A stretch of DNA of 64,000 nt from Acheta domesticus (Eukaryota; Arthropoda; Insecta; Orthoptera; Gryllidae): positions 3,223,217 to 3,287,216 of the forward strand of contig JAHLJT010009355.1 in NCBI GenBank assembly GCA_031308135.1, given 5' to 3'. Each line of letters opens with the position of its first letter. The first letter of the stretch is position 1. The position numbers were made by a program, and so were the translations under genes. Shown here piece after piece: positions 9,320-21,449 of this stretch. Below the pieces are notes generated by a model. It was not told the DNA's origin, made no database searches, and saw only the letters and a list, made by a program, of their open reading frames with translations.

Positions 9320-12300
9320 GTGGCTTCAGCGGAGACGTGTGTGACGGTGGAGAAGGCGGAGACGGAGGAGACGACGGAGACGACGGAGGCGGTGGTGACT
9401 GCGGCGGTGACTGAGCTGGCGAAGGCGACGGCGGCGGCTGTGACGGCGACGACGACGACAGCGGCGACAGTGACGGCGACGGCGGCGACTGCGGTGTCGT
9501 CGGCGGCGGTGGCGGCGACGGCGGCGGCGACGACGGCGGCGACGGCGGCCGCGACGGCGACGGCGATGGCGGCGGCGACAGCGACAGCGACAGCGGCGGC
9601 GGCGGCAGTGACGACGATGACGACGGCGACGGAGACGACGAGGGCGGAGACGACGGCGGCGGAGGCGACGACAGCGGCAGCGACTTCGAGGGACGCGCCC
9701 TTTCAAGAACACTTTCAGGTGAGGAAGGGGTTCCTTAGGTTGTTGCAGGTGAACTGTCGTAGTATAATCAATAAAGAAATAGAGTTTTGGAATCTAGTTG
9801 ATGCCTGCGATCCCGACATAGTGATAGGGACTGAGTCGTGGCTAACTGAGGAAATCGGGTCCTCTGAAATTTTTCATTCCCATTACAAGATCCTTAGGAG
9901 GGATAGAAATAGTAGAGGGGGCGGAGTCTTTATTTGCGTCAAAGATTACATTAATATTAGATTAGAGTGGGTCAGTAGAGAGTTTGAAATGATGGGAATA
10001 GAAATTATTACGTCAGGAACTGTTTTAGAAATTATTGCATGCTATAGGCCTCCGAGCGATGGATATGACATTTTAGGTAACATCATTCAGAGAACGGGAA
10101 ACGAAAATGGCCATGCTATTGTTATTGGAGGCGACTTAAATATTCCGAGCGTAAACTGGGAGGGAACCGTTAGCGAAGGGAAAGTCCAAAATTTAGTGAA
10201 CGGACTGGTTTGGGAAGGAGGTTTTATCCAGGTAGTTCGGACCGGGACGCGACAGGATGCGATTTTGGATGTCTACCTAATTAGGCCGAAAGAACTTTTC
10301 ATATCTTGTGAAGTTGTTGAGGGTATTAGTGACCACAAAGCGGTTCTTCTTGACTTAGACGGAAATATTTCAAGGAAAGGCATTACAATAGGAACGAAAG
10401 TACGGCAATACAAGAAAGCAAATGTAAGCGGGCTTCAAGGTTTCTTTAGGGAGCAATATGACCGCTTTCTAAGAACAGAGGGCGGTATGGAAGAAATATG
10501 GGGCGTGTTTAAAGATATTATATACGAAGCTTTGCAAAAGTTTGTTCCGTGCAAAATTCTAAAAAATAATCGGATCCAGAATACTACAATGCAAAAATTA
10601 GGAGAATGAAGAGGATAACGAGAAAGGCATTTCAGAACAGAAAGCGCAGTAGCGAGCATATGAATAGTTTTCGAAATAATTCAAAAGAATTGGAGCGCGA
10701 AAAGAAAATTGCTCAGGAGGCATATTTAAAGAATATTCTAGATGGGAAGGGAAATAACTGGACAGGCTTTTATAAATATGTTCGTAGAAGGAAAGGAAAT
10801 AAAGAGGATATCCCAGTTATTCGCGAAAATGGAAACACGCTAATTACTGACAATCGGGCAAAAGCGGATGCATTTAATAAGTATTTTAGTTCGGTTTTCA
10901 AAAATAGTACGGACCATCCATTTATTCAAGGGCCTTCGGTTGCGAATCAGTTTAATATTGAAGTAAACGATCTATGGAATGAAGTAAAGTCTTTGAAAAG
11001 TGGTAAGTCAAGGGGTCCAGACGACATTTCTACGGATTTAATTAAACTAGCAGGAAAGGCAATATTACCGTACCTAATTAGAATTTTTCACGTGTCTTTG
11101 AATAATTCAAAAGTACCGGAAGATTGGAAATTAGCCTTTGTCGTACCAATTTTTAAAAGTGGTGACAAAACTAAATTATGCAATTATAGACCGGTAAGTC
11201 TTACGTCAGTGGTGTGCAAGCTTATGGAGCATCTAGTTGGGAGTTACATTAATGGGAAATTAAAAAATGGCTCTACGATGGGCAACACGGGTTCAGGAGT
11301 GGTTATTCATGCGAAAGTCAGGTAGTCACGCTATTTCAGGATCTAGCAGATGAAATTGGCGCGGGCGGGAGAGTAGATGCAGTAGTTATAGATTTTGCTA
11401 AAGCATTTGATGTCGTTCCACACGATCGGCTTGTACAGAAATTAATGAATTCAGGCGTAGATCCCAGGGTGGTGGCGTGGATTAGCGAGTTTCTGCGAGA
11501 TAGAAAACAGAAAGTCCGAATTGGACAAGAGTTATCTTCCGGGGCAAGCGTTACGTCAGGAATACCGCAGGGGAGTGTCATTGGACCCCTTCTATTTCTA
11601 GCTTTCGTCAATGATCTGCCGGCGCAATTAACCTCAAATGTTCGGCTATTTGCAGACGATTGCATAATATATCGTAGTATTAACTCGAAAAGAGATGAAG
11701 AAATACTGCAAAAGGATCTTGATGCGTTATATTACTGGGCGGAAAATAATGGAATGTACATAAATAGCTCTAAAAGTAAATCCATCACTTTTGGCAGGGG
11801 TCATAATTACAGTGAAACACATTACCGTTTAAATAATGACATTATTCCGAGAGTTTCCTCGTGCAAGTACCTAGGAATTCATTTCGATAGTAAATTAAAT
11901 TGGAAAAAACACGTAGATTTTGTTGTAGGGAAAGCCTGGAGATCTCTTCACTTTGTAATGCGCATCCTAAAAAAGAGTACGGCAAACGCGAGGGAAATTG
12001 CTTATTTATCTTTTGTTTGTCCAATAATGGAATATGGAACAATTTGTTGGGATCCGCACAAGATTATGCAGTGTAAACACTTGGAAAGGATTCAGCATAG
12101 GGCAGCTAAATTTACTTTCAGGGACAAGAAAACGGCAGGGTGGGATTCACTCAAAAACAGGCGATCAGTAGCAAGACTCTGCGCCTTGTATAAAGCTTAT
12201 AATGGTCATCCAGCTTGGAAAGAAATTAATCGGCGGCTATGTATTCCTACATACATCAGTAGAGTGGATCACAGGCACAAAATAAATTTAAGACAGCAGA

Positions 12301-12419
12301 GAACGGATGTCGGGAAAATTTCTTTTACAAATCGAACGATTACGGAATGGAATAGATTGCCTGCAAAAACCTTTGAACCCTTTCCTCAAAGTGTTCAACA
12401 GTTTAGGAAATTAATTTAG
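9320..12419 (+). pseudogene. ORF2: endonuclease-reverse transcriptase, two frameshifts
   Basis: This would nick target DNA and reverse-transcribe the element RNA. Frame 9320-10609 has an Ala/Thr-rich leader (residues 1-125), then an apurinic-like endonuclease with LLQVNCRSI (141-149), TESWL (171-175), GGDLNIPSVNWEG and SDHKAVLLDL. A shift near 10570 moves reading to 10606-11325, with the thumb-proximal ILKNILDGKGNNW-type linker and NYRPVSLTSVVCKLMEHL. A second shift near 11270 moves it to the frame ending at 12419, with DFAKAFDVVPHDRL, GIPQGSVIGPLLFL, the catalytic FADD (11649-11660), CKYLGIHFDSKLNW and a C-terminal WNRLPA tail. No RNase H or restriction-like endonuclease follows. Catalytic residues are present, so only the frameshifts visibly inactivate it. 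Confidence 0.9.
9345..9690 (+). repeat. GC-rich imperfect GNC trinucleotide/hexanucleotide tract
   Basis: About 345 bp are built almost entirely of GACGGC, GGCGAC, GCGACG and similar triplets. Read in the ORF2 frame it encodes alternating Ala and Thr; on the opposite strand it gives an Arg-only pseudo-frame. The tract stays in frame across its whole length and joins directly to the endonuclease domain. Confidence 0.9.
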
Positions 12420-12565
12420 GGTATTATTAAGTAAATGAGGGAGAATAGTGGGTTATATAGCGATGCATAAGTGTTCTATTGTGAAGTGAGGTGTAGTGCA
12501 GTGTATAGCAGAGAAATAAAGAAGGAAATGTTTTCAGGACTTAGTGAAGTGCAGTGTGATACTAA

Positions 12566-12569
<4 letters not shown>

Positions 12570-12613
<44 letters not shown>
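12570..12613 (+). repeat. (TG)n microsatellite
   Basis: About 22 TG dinucleotides in the 3' untranslated region of the CR1-like element. Confidence 0.95.
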
Positions 12614-12618
<5 letters not shown>

Positions 12619-12962
12619 CTCTTAATGTAATTTAATGTTTTATGAATCAGTCAGTTTTTATATTATTATCATTATTTTGCCATTATTATTACTAGAATTA
12701 GTATATAATTTGCTAGTTATATTACCTTCTTCTTCTTCTTATTATTATTAGTGGTTTTAGAGTTCTATATTACAGAAAGGCTGTGTATATTTATGTTTTT
12801 TGTAATTAGCTGCCACCGGGTTATGCCCAATTGCAGTTTAAATAAATCTAATCTAATCTAATATCTTCTGATCTCGTATCCTTTTCACTATCGTATCTTC
12901 CTTTTCTCTTCTTGTTCACTTCTATCGGTGCTTTATCTCTCCCTTTCCTTTTATTTGTCACT

Positions 12963-13962
12963 NNNNNNNNNNNNNNNNNNNNNNNNNNNNNNNNNNNNNN
13001 NNNNNNNNNNNNNNNNNNNNNNNNNNNNNNNNNNNNNNNNNNNNNNNNNNNNNNNNNNNNNNNNNNNNNNNNNNNNNNNNNNNNNNNNNNNNNNNNNNNN
13101 NNNNNNNNNNNNNNNNNNNNNNNNNNNNNNNNNNNNNNNNNNNNNNNNNNNNNNNNNNNNNNNNNNNNNNNNNNNNNNNNNNNNNNNNNNNNNNNNNNNN
13201 NNNNNNNNNNNNNNNNNNNNNNNNNNNNNNNNNNNNNNNNNNNNNNNNNNNNNNNNNNNNNNNNNNNNNNNNNNNNNNNNNNNNNNNNNNNNNNNNNNNN
13301 NNNNNNNNNNNNNNNNNNNNNNNNNNNNNNNNNNNNNNNNNNNNNNNNNNNNNNNNNNNNNNNNNNNNNNNNNNNNNNNNNNNNNNNNNNNNNNNNNNNN
13401 NNNNNNNNNNNNNNNNNNNNNNNNNNNNNNNNNNNNNNNNNNNNNNNNNNNNNNNNNNNNNNNNNNNNNNNNNNNNNNNNNNNNNNNNNNNNNNNNNNNN
13501 NNNNNNNNNNNNNNNNNNNNNNNNNNNNNNNNNNNNNNNNNNNNNNNNNNNNNNNNNNNNNNNNNNNNNNNNNNNNNNNNNNNNNNNNNNNNNNNNNNNN
13601 NNNNNNNNNNNNNNNNNNNNNNNNNNNNNNNNNNNNNNNNNNNNNNNNNNNNNNNNNNNNNNNNNNNNNNNNNNNNNNNNNNNNNNNNNNNNNNNNNNNN
13701 NNNNNNNNNNNNNNNNNNNNNNNNNNNNNNNNNNNNNNNNNNNNNNNNNNNNNNNNNNNNNNNNNNNNNNNNNNNNNNNNNNNNNNNNNNNNNNNNNNNN
13801 NNNNNNNNNNNNNNNNNNNNNNNNNNNNNNNNNNNNNNNNNNNNNNNNNNNNNNNNNNNNNNNNNNNNNNNNNNNNNNNNNNNNNNNNNNNNNNNNNNNN
13901 NNNNNNNNNNNNNNNNNNNNNNNNNNNNNNNNNNNNNNNNNNNNNNNNNNNNNNNNNNNNNN
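12963..13962. other. assembly gap of exactly 1000 N
   Basis: All bases are N. The round length suggests a scaffolding placeholder of unknown true size. The missing 3' LTR of the gypsy element would be expected at or near this gap. Confidence 0.99.
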
Positions 13963-14540
13963 TCGCGACATCGTCACGATGAGCCGGCGTAACACCATCA
14001 GTTCGATTCCCAGTCAGGTCATTGTTGCCCAGTACTGGCAACTACGCCTTGTGTTAGTAAACACGAGCCGGTGCACCGCACTTCAACATTATCGTTCCCG
14101 CTTGAACACCTGCTTCACCATACTCCTTGTAATCACTACACTTGCTTTATCGTCGCACTTACGCGCGTCCGACGCACTACACTTCTTTTGGATATACATT
14201 CGACACTGTACGGTCGTCCGCAACAAACAACAACACACATAAAACAAAACTTATTCTAAACAAACTTGCTTTCTTGCTTATAATCTTAACACTAAACTTA
14301 TAACTAAATATTTACCATGAACCATAACAAGCCAAGCAACCCATTCCCTGTCAACCATACTTATTGCTTCCCCTTTGTCCATTGCGTGTCCTCAAAACTA
14401 CACCTGTCAATATTGCATTACACCTGTCACTTTCCTGAATTACTGTTCTATATTCTATCTTTGCCCCTTTCATTCCTACGCCATTTCTTTATATAATTTT
14501 ACATTTGTCCTATTATAAGTGCCTATCTCTCTGTCATCAT

Positions 14541-17500
14541 CTGCTAAAGACCAACGTGTTGTTGTCAAACACCTCCGTAATTACATACGGGCCTTCATAA
14601 AGTGGGAAAAACTTTCGGAACAATTTCTGCTCGGACGACGACGAGTGCGGCGATCTCAACAACACTTGGTCGCCTACACGGTACGCCCCCGACAGAAACT
14701 TCTTTGGGCCTTCTTCCGCTGTTTTGCCGATTTCTTTAGTCTTTCATATACAATTTGGTGGTTCTTTGTCACTTCAGGAACACCACTGACCTCCGGCGGA
14801 ATTTTAATCTTGTCAAACGGGCCTTTCTTCCTACGCCCGAAATGGACCTCCCACGGCGTCCGGCCGGTACTAGCGTGCGGTACGATGTTCAGCACCTCAT
14901 TCAAAATAGGCACTGCCTGGAACCACGCCCGGTGGTTTTCTGCCGAATACACTCGGAACAAGCGTGATATTTCCCGCATGATTCTCTCGCTGGGGTACTT
15001 TGCGGATGGCGCACTGTGGTAAATAGACCTTCACTCCCAGCGTTTCCATTTCTTCCCTCCACTTGTCGCTCGTGAATTGAGTGCCCTGGTCACTTAAGAT
15101 TCTAGCTGGCTTGCCGCACATCGCAAAAAATCGTTTTGCTTGCCGGATACAACTCGTCGCGTTGGGCTTTTGGATGGGGGAAAATCTGAACATATTTCGA
15201 AAACACGTCTACTATCACAAATAGATACTGATTCCCGAATCTGGTTTTCGGCAAAGGCCCGTACAGGTCTACTGCATATAAATCTCGAGGGCTCTTAGGA
15301 ATGATCGCCTGCCATTCGCCTCCATAGCTCCGATTTGGCTGCTTGGTTCGCTGGCACACGTCACAAGCGCTCAATAATTGCCGGATTTGCTTTCCCATAC
15401 TTGGCCAGTAACAGGATTCTGACAGAATCTTGGTGATTTTCTCACCCCCAAAATGCCCATAACGTTCATGTGTCGATAGAATCAAGCTCCGCCGCCAGCC
15501 CTTCGGGATCCAGACTCCAAATTTGCCAGCCGGTCCGCTCACCTTCCGCAATAGTATGCTGTCGTGTATTTTCCAATTCGACGGGTCCCGGTCGCGAGCT
15601 TTTATGATCTTTGTGACGTCGTAACTTTGTCCCGTCACCATTTTCGTCACCTCTTGCGTAAACGGGTCTTCCTGTTGTATTTTGCGGATGGCTGCTGGGG
15701 TCCACCGCGGATTAATCTCCCGCACTTGAATTGCTGCTACTGCCTGCTGTTCGTCCTCCTTTTCTTTAACCTTGATTCGAGACAGATAGTCTGGGAGTAG
15801 GTTCTTCCGTCCCTCGCAGTACTCGATATGCAGCTGGAATTGCTGTAGCCACAATGTCCACCGTAATAGCCGTTCATTGTTTGTATGACTTTGCATTAGA
15901 AAAGTTAATGCTTTGTGGTCAGTGATTACTGTGAAAGGGCGTCCTATCAGTAACGCACGAAACTTGCGCGTCGCCCATACCACGGCAAGCGCCTCAGCCT
16001 CTGTGGCCCCGTAATTCAACTCCCCGCCTTTTAACGAACGGCTATCTAATGCAATAATTTCTTGTTGTCCGTGTTCCCCCACCTGGAATAGCACTGCCCC
16101 TAGTGCCGAGCCACTGCTATCGGTTTGCAAATACATCTTTCTGTGAAAGTCCGGATACCTTACCGTGTATGTCGTTTCAAACGCTCTTATGAGCTCTTGG
16201 TATGCCTCGTGGCATTGCGGCGTCCACTGCCACCTGTTCCCCTTCCTAAGCAGGTGCAGCAATGGTACTATCTTTGCGAGTAATTTTTCACGAATCGCGA
16301 ATAATAATTGCAAATGCCGAATAATCGCCGTAACCCGCGCACATTTCTAGGTGGTGGTAGGCTTTTGATGAACTCTCTTTTGGTCTCCAGCATGCACATG
16401 CCGTCCGATGATATTTCATGTCCCATAAACTGAACCTTTTTGCAACAGAATTGACACTTTTCCAAATTCAACTTTAAATTATAATCGTTAAAGACTCTGA
16501 ACAGTCTCTCCAGGTCCTTGAGATGTGTAGCAACGTCGGGAGAGAACAACACGATGTCGTCTACGTACATCACCAATGTATCCTTTAAATCCGAGGGGAT
16601 GACGTCGTTCAGGTAACGGATTAGTGCCGCCCCCGAATTCTTGAGCCCAAACGGCAACCGTGCGAATGAGTACACCGTCCCCTCAAACTTGAAACTGATG
16701 TACTTTTGACACCGAGGCTCTACCTCTATTTGCCAATAAGCTGATGAGAAGTCGAGTGCGCTAAATACCGTCGCACCCCCCAACTTAATTATCATCTCAT
16801 TAATGGTAGGTGGCGTCTCATACCGGGGAATTGTCACGGCGTTAATTTTCTGGCATCCAGGCAAATACGAATTTTTCCGTTCTTCTTGACAACTACAACG
16901 AGTGGGCTCACGTATGGGGTTATTGACCTTTTGACCACCCCTTTCTCTTCCATTTCTCTAATCGCTTCTCGCACCTGTGTTTTGTACGCTTGAGGTACGG
17001 GGTATTGCTTTGTTGAAAACGGGGCATCATCCTTCATCTCTAACGCGAATCGATAGCCCTTCACCGGCTCCAGTGATTCTTGAAATATCTTGGCATAGGC
17101 CAACAGCAGTTGTCGCACCTTCTGCGGACAGTCCTCTTGGGCGACGACACCCTCCACGGCCGAGTCCACTTTCTGGAGAACCTCTTCCATACACGACAGC
17201 ACCTCGTCTCCGCCTATTGTCGCAGTGTCACGTTCAGCGACCACCGAGCCACCCCCAATAGAACCTTGTGATCGTAGCGTCACTATCCCAGTACCTACGT
17301 CTACAACGGCTTGGTAGGCCCTCAATGCGTCCATCCCGATGATCAACTCACGCACAAGTCCACGGACGACTATCGCTGCTACTTCGATGGTCATTTCTCC
17401 CACGCAGAATTCCACCCATATCTGCCTTCCGGTGGTACACGCCGCTTTCTGGTTCGCCATCACGACCCTCAACTTCCTCGTCGGTAGCTCAACTAACTCT

Positions 17501-17724
17501 TGCCCGTCTCTTCTCACTTTCTCACAAAACTCCTCTGACACCGCGCTGATGCTACTTCCCGTATCTATCAAAGCTTCTACCTCCCTACCGTAGCTGGTGC
17601 CTCTCAAAACCAAGCATTTACTAGGTTTTGCGCCCTCGTTGTTCTCTTCTTCTCTTAACAACTCTTCGCCTGATACCATTACGATCGCTGTTGCTATTAC
17701 CGTAACTAGCCCCTCTGGTTCCAC
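14541..17724 (-). pseudogene. pol: gypsy pol: protease, RT, RNase H, integrase (frameshifted)
   Basis: Reading starts in the 17724-16834 frame: aspartic protease with DTGSS (Asp at residue 54) and the LIIGMDAL flap-distal block, then the start of RT with PYVSPLVVVVKKNGKIRICL. A frameshift near 16850 leads into 16864-16268: RT palm with LDFSSAYWQI (residue 37 on) and YVDD at 100-103. Another near 16290 leads into 16313-15102: RNase H with LQTDSSGSALGAVL (Asp 65), integrase zinc-binding HERYGHFGG...CDVCQ, and the first integrase Asp in AVDLYGPL. Further shifts near 15170 and 14940 separate the second Asp (LSDQGTQF) from the rest. The GPY/F module at the integrase C-terminus (FPLYEGPYVITEVF) is readable near 14600. 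Four or more shifts abolish function. Confidence 0.92.
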
Positions 17725-17762
17725 GTTTAAGCCTCCGCCGCCTCTTCCAGACTTAAACGCAG

Positions 17763-19510
17763 TCAGTTTTCCTGACGTCGCTCATGTGACCGAGGAGAAG
17801 CTCCATTCTCTCCTCCTGAACACGATATCTTCGCCTCCTGATGAGGCCGTTCCGTCACCGAATGTTGAACATTGCCTTGTGGTGGTTTCTGTTGTTGAGG
17901 TTGCCCGCCCTGCGGCCTCTCTACATTGACGGTTTTGTCACCTGCGCGCACCCCCATTGCGCATATATTCTCCGACTTCGGTTTCGTCGGGAATTTATTA
18001 TAGCCGCTAGCCCTTGGTTTTGCGGTCGATGCTCACCACCGTCCTGCTCATTTCCATCATTAATCTGGTCGAAGCGACTGACGCGTTCGATCAAGTCATC
18101 GATCGTTTCCGGCATGTTATTCCACAGTAAATTTCTGATTTGGTTCGGCATTTGTCTGATTAAATGCGAATCACTTCGTCGGGGTTGAATTCTTCACTGC
18201 ATACCTTGAACGCGCTTACTTTTCTAGTGACGAAGTCGCACATGCTTTCGGTGCCTCCCTTCCGGTATCGTTCTGACATTAGACGGAATTTCAGCTCGAA
18301 CCTATGGTGTTGATTCCAATATCTGTCCAGAAACTTAGCCTTCCACTCCCCATAGGATCGAGGTGTGGGCGTAAGGGCCTGCCACCAATATTGCGCTTTT
18401 GAACTGAGCGCTCTTCTACGAACCGTAGCTTCATCGTCTCGGGGATTCCGTTCACCAAAAAGTAATTCTCGAGAGCAGTTAAGAAAGAGTAGGGCTGCTC
18501 TTTACTCTCCCCATGAAACCTCAGGTAATTTGGCAACGTTGGGTGGCCCATCACTACACCTGACACCCCCGTTCGCTGCGCTGCCTGCACGCGACCTTCT
18601 AATTCCGCGATTTTACTCATTAATGTCTCTTCTACTTCTCTATATTTCCCGGTTTCAGGTGCCCTCAACTGGTCGATTTCCGTCATGACCGTCGATTTAA
18701 TATTCGCAGCGATGCCGCTGACGGAGCCTTCAATCTTTTCAATGCGCGCATCTTGCCGTAACGATGCCTCCCTCACGCCTTGAAGGTCGTGATTAACGCT
18801 ACCTAGCTGCTCGCGCTGCTGTTCTGCGGCCTGACGCAATGTCAAAATCGACGATTTAACCTCTCCGACGTCAGTGCCCATTTGTTGATTGAAAACGTCC
18901 TGAACGGCGAAGCGAGTTTCCATCTTTTCTTCTAACATACGGGTCTCGCCCTCCGCCTTCTCAAACCGTTTCAGGGTTTCGGCTTTAACGCCTCGACTCC
19001 TTCCCTTATACTGGCCACCGCGTCGCGTAACTCGCCCTCGATCTTATCCAGCCTCCCGTTTAAGCTGTTACGTAGTTCAGCATTGCTTTCCGCCATTTTG
19101 TTTTGCAAAGCTACGCTGTTCTGTTCTAAATTCTGCAACTTGCTCTGTACATTCGCGCTGTTCTGTTCTAAATTCTGCAACTTGCTCTGTACATTCGCGC
19201 TGTTCTGTTCTAAATTCTGCAACTTGCTCTGTACATTCGCGCTGTTCTGTTCTAGCATGGTATTACTCCGCTGTAGAAATTCCCAAATCATCGCCAAGCT
19301 TGGCTCCGATTTGCTGCCTGCCTCTACCGGAGTTTCGACTGCAATCTGCTGCCCAATTATTTCTTCAGTTGCGGTAATCGCAACATTTTCCTCCCCTTCC
19401 ACTTCAAATTCGTCCGAATTCCTCTGCTCCTCGTCCCCGTCTCGAGCAAAAATTGTTCCGAATTCCGTTTCCTCCCTAACACCTAGCGTTTTCTTACTAC
19501 GCGTTTCCAT
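17763..19510 (-). pseudogene. gag: gypsy gag (frameshifted)
   Basis: The frame opens with an ATG at 19510, 97 nt after the LTR edge, and gives METRSKKTLGVREETEFG. A predicted coiled coil of three perfect 14-residue repeats (NLEQNSANVQSKLQ) follows at 19115-19255. A frameshift near 18960 leads to 18938-18291, which is coiled coil plus a capsid-like segment with NYLRFHGESKEQPYSFLTAL. The capsid C-terminus, MPNQIRNLLWNNMPETIDDL, is in another frame at 18151. The region ends in a Gln/Pro-rich stretch around 17850. I see no clear CCHC zinc knuckle. The product would form the particle core; the broken frames rule that out here. Confidence 0.8.
19115..19255 (-). repeat. 42-bp tandem repeat in gag
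   Basis: Three consecutive units start at 19115, 19157 and 19199, with a partial fourth at 19241. They are identical as far as I can read and encode a 14-residue heptad-type repeat in gag. The lack of divergence points to recent amplification or gene conversion. Confidence 0.92.
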
Positions 19511-19588
19511 GGCTACTAATTCCTTTATTAAAATTTAATTATTTCCGCCCTGAATGCTGCAATATTAAACGCAGTTTAATTCCACGCT

Positions 19589-19606
19589 CCACGCTTTGGG
19601 CGCCAA
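19589..19606 (-). promoter_or_regulatory. primer-binding site next to the 5' LTR
   Basis: Directly after the LTR terminus (TTGCA) the minus strand reads TTGGCGCCCAAAGCGTGG. A start of TGGCGCC is common in retroelement primer-binding sites that pair with a tRNA 3' end. The related copy at 24403 reads TTGGCAGCCCAGCGTGGGGC. The tRNA species is not assigned. Confidence 0.7.
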
Positions 19607-21449
19607 TGCAACGGTATTCTCTCCCTCACGTTCAATTTGCCCCTCTCTATACCTCCCTTGTTTATTTATTCCCCTTTCTCTGAATTGCTCTGTACTTTGG
19701 AGCCAATGCAACCATACCTTTCTTACCGCTATTCAATCTGTCAATGTTACTATCTGAGGGTGTTGCATAAAATTTTATTTGGGTCGTAGGTCATGGACGG
19801 CCCCGTACGGGAAGTACCTGTAAACAACGCTTAACAGCACAGCATGCACAGGGCTACTAAATACGGAAATAAAAACATATATATTTCAAGCAAGAAAACA
19901 AGAATTTTAATTCCCCTTTTTCATTTTCTAATTCTTCCGTCAACACTACACGGCACATGAGCATTTACATACGCTTGGCAATGTGGCTATGGGTTTCTTT
20001 AACATTAACATTACCCCATTACATGAATTTACAATTCATTACTATTCCAATGGCCATTAGTTAGTCGTTTGATCGTTTATGAATCTTTAGGAATTCCTTT
20101 TACAAAAAAAAAAAAAAAACTCAATATTATTGCCAATCAATACTAGGTACGTACGTACTTCAATGCAACAATGAGAAAAAAAATGAAACCTGACAATTAC
20201 TAAATACCAGCCTACAAATTATGATATTATACTAATTCCGCTTGAAATTCCGTAAATTTCAAAAGTCTCATGAATGTTTGTTACGTTTGATGTGCACAAG
20301 TTCAAAGCTGATTTTTTTTTCTTTAATTATTTCGCGAGCGCGTCACTTCCCTTTCTCTCTGCCTCGTCGAAAACAGCGTTGTTGTCGGTCCGATGATCCC
20401 ATGCGCGTCCACTCGCACGCATCGGATGTCCACGCACGCTCCACTCGTGCACGGGCCGGTTCTCTTCAGTATTTCTCCAAAAAAAATTGTCCAAACACTT
20501 GCATCACAAATTCACTACCAAAATACTTCTTCTCTCTTCAAGTATTAATGCATTGCCAACGTCCGCCCAGTTATAAGTTCATCAATTACTTTAGCTCCAC
20601 CGCTCAAAAAATATCTAAGTCCGAAAAGTTAAACAAATCACGAATACTACGGACGTGGGGATCACGTTCTCTCGACCGCTGACTAGACCGAAGTGTGCTC
20701 AAAATCATTTCGATTTAACATGTTGACTCGCTTATGAAAAATGCCGGCGAAATCCCTTTCGCTTTTTTTTCATTGTTGTTTCCACAAAATTTTCTAAAAT
20801 GGTCATTATTTTCCGTTTTAACTTGTGTTCGTGTTCGTTCGCTTTAGCTTTTCCCCAATGTTAAAGATTTCTTGTCGAAACAGCAGTTTTCTATTTATTT
20901 CCCGTCGAAAATGCTAATTTTCTGTCGACATTCCCCAGCAGTAAATCGTCGCTTGTTTTGTAGTATTGTTAGCTTGCACTATTTATTTATTTAGAATGTT
21001 CAATGTTTTTATAACTCTCTAAACCATGTATACATTTTGTTTAATTCCTATTACGACGATTCCCGCCGCATCTCATTGTTTAATCAGCATTTCTTCGCAA
21101 AATCTCGATAATTCAAGTTATGCCATTTGACCTGTTCGACTGGGATTTCATTCTAAATTTTCAGATTACAATTTTAAGGGAATTCGTCGTCCGATCTCGT
21201 TCAAACAAAAATACAGCGTTCGTCTAATTCTTCTGCAACTAAATGGTTATTCAAAATTTCTTTCCGCATTTGTTGACCCCATAAAAGTCTCCAGAACGAT
21301 CGAAATATACCTTCCGCGGCGCGCTGTTCTTTTGTCTTGTTCATTGATTCTAATACACGTTGTGTACATCATAGACTATAGATCTTAAATAGTTATTCTT
21401 TTGTCCACTATTGTTTTGAAGTATTCCTAGGAATAATGAAATCATTACA
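19607..21449 (-). repeat. 5' LTR of the gypsy element (1843 bp)
   Basis: On the minus strand the LTR starts TGTAATGATTTC and ends CCGTTGCA, i.e. TG...CA, immediately before the primer-binding site. The same 1.85-kb sequence occurs in the opposite orientation at 22548-24402, which fixes both edges. It is unusually long for a gypsy LTR and shows no convincing conserved frame. Confidence 0.93.

Larger units (their letters stand above)
9040..12862 (+). mobile_element. CR1-like non-LTR retrotransposon, 5'-truncated
   Basis: The element contains the end of an esterase-type ORF1 (9058-9231) and an 88-bp spacer. ORF2 (9320-12419) has endonuclease and reverse transcriptase domains but no RNase H. A 3' untranslated region carries a (TG)n run, and the element ends in short tandem CTAAT units at 12846-12862 instead of poly(A). 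An ORF1 esterase domain and a short tandem-repeat 3' end are typical of the CR1/L2/Jockey superfamily. Only two frameshifts are needed to explain ORF2, so the copy is young compared with its neighbours. The 5' limit (about 9040) is inferred from loss of the open frame. Confidence 0.85.
13963..21449 (-). mobile_element. Ty3/gypsy LTR retrotransposon, minus strand, 3' LTR not seen
   Basis: Reading on the minus strand, a 1.84-kb 5' LTR (21449-19607) is followed by a primer-binding site, a gag region, and a pol region in the order protease, reverse transcriptase, RNase H, integrase. That order is diagnostic of Ty3/gypsy. After the integrase (about 14541) comes some 580 bp of non-coding sequence up to the N gap. 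No sequence matching the LTR is found on either side of the gap, so the 3' LTR is missing, inside the gap, or displaced. Several frameshifts make the copy defective. The 5' flank (21450 onward) is a dispersed repeat also found at 32125. Confidence 0.9.

Noticed and set aside
9326..9712. 128-codon arginine-only frame antisense to the CR1-like leader
   Set aside because: It is the complementary reading of the GNC trinucleotide tract and has no independent support.
12848..14041. Open frames of about 350-400 codons across the N gap
   Set aside because: They consist almost entirely of unknown residues because N is not a stop.
19083..19538. 151-codon plus-strand frame rich in LFCSKFCNLLCTFA repeats
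   Set aside because: It is antisense to the gag 42-bp tandem repeat, which explains the periodicity.
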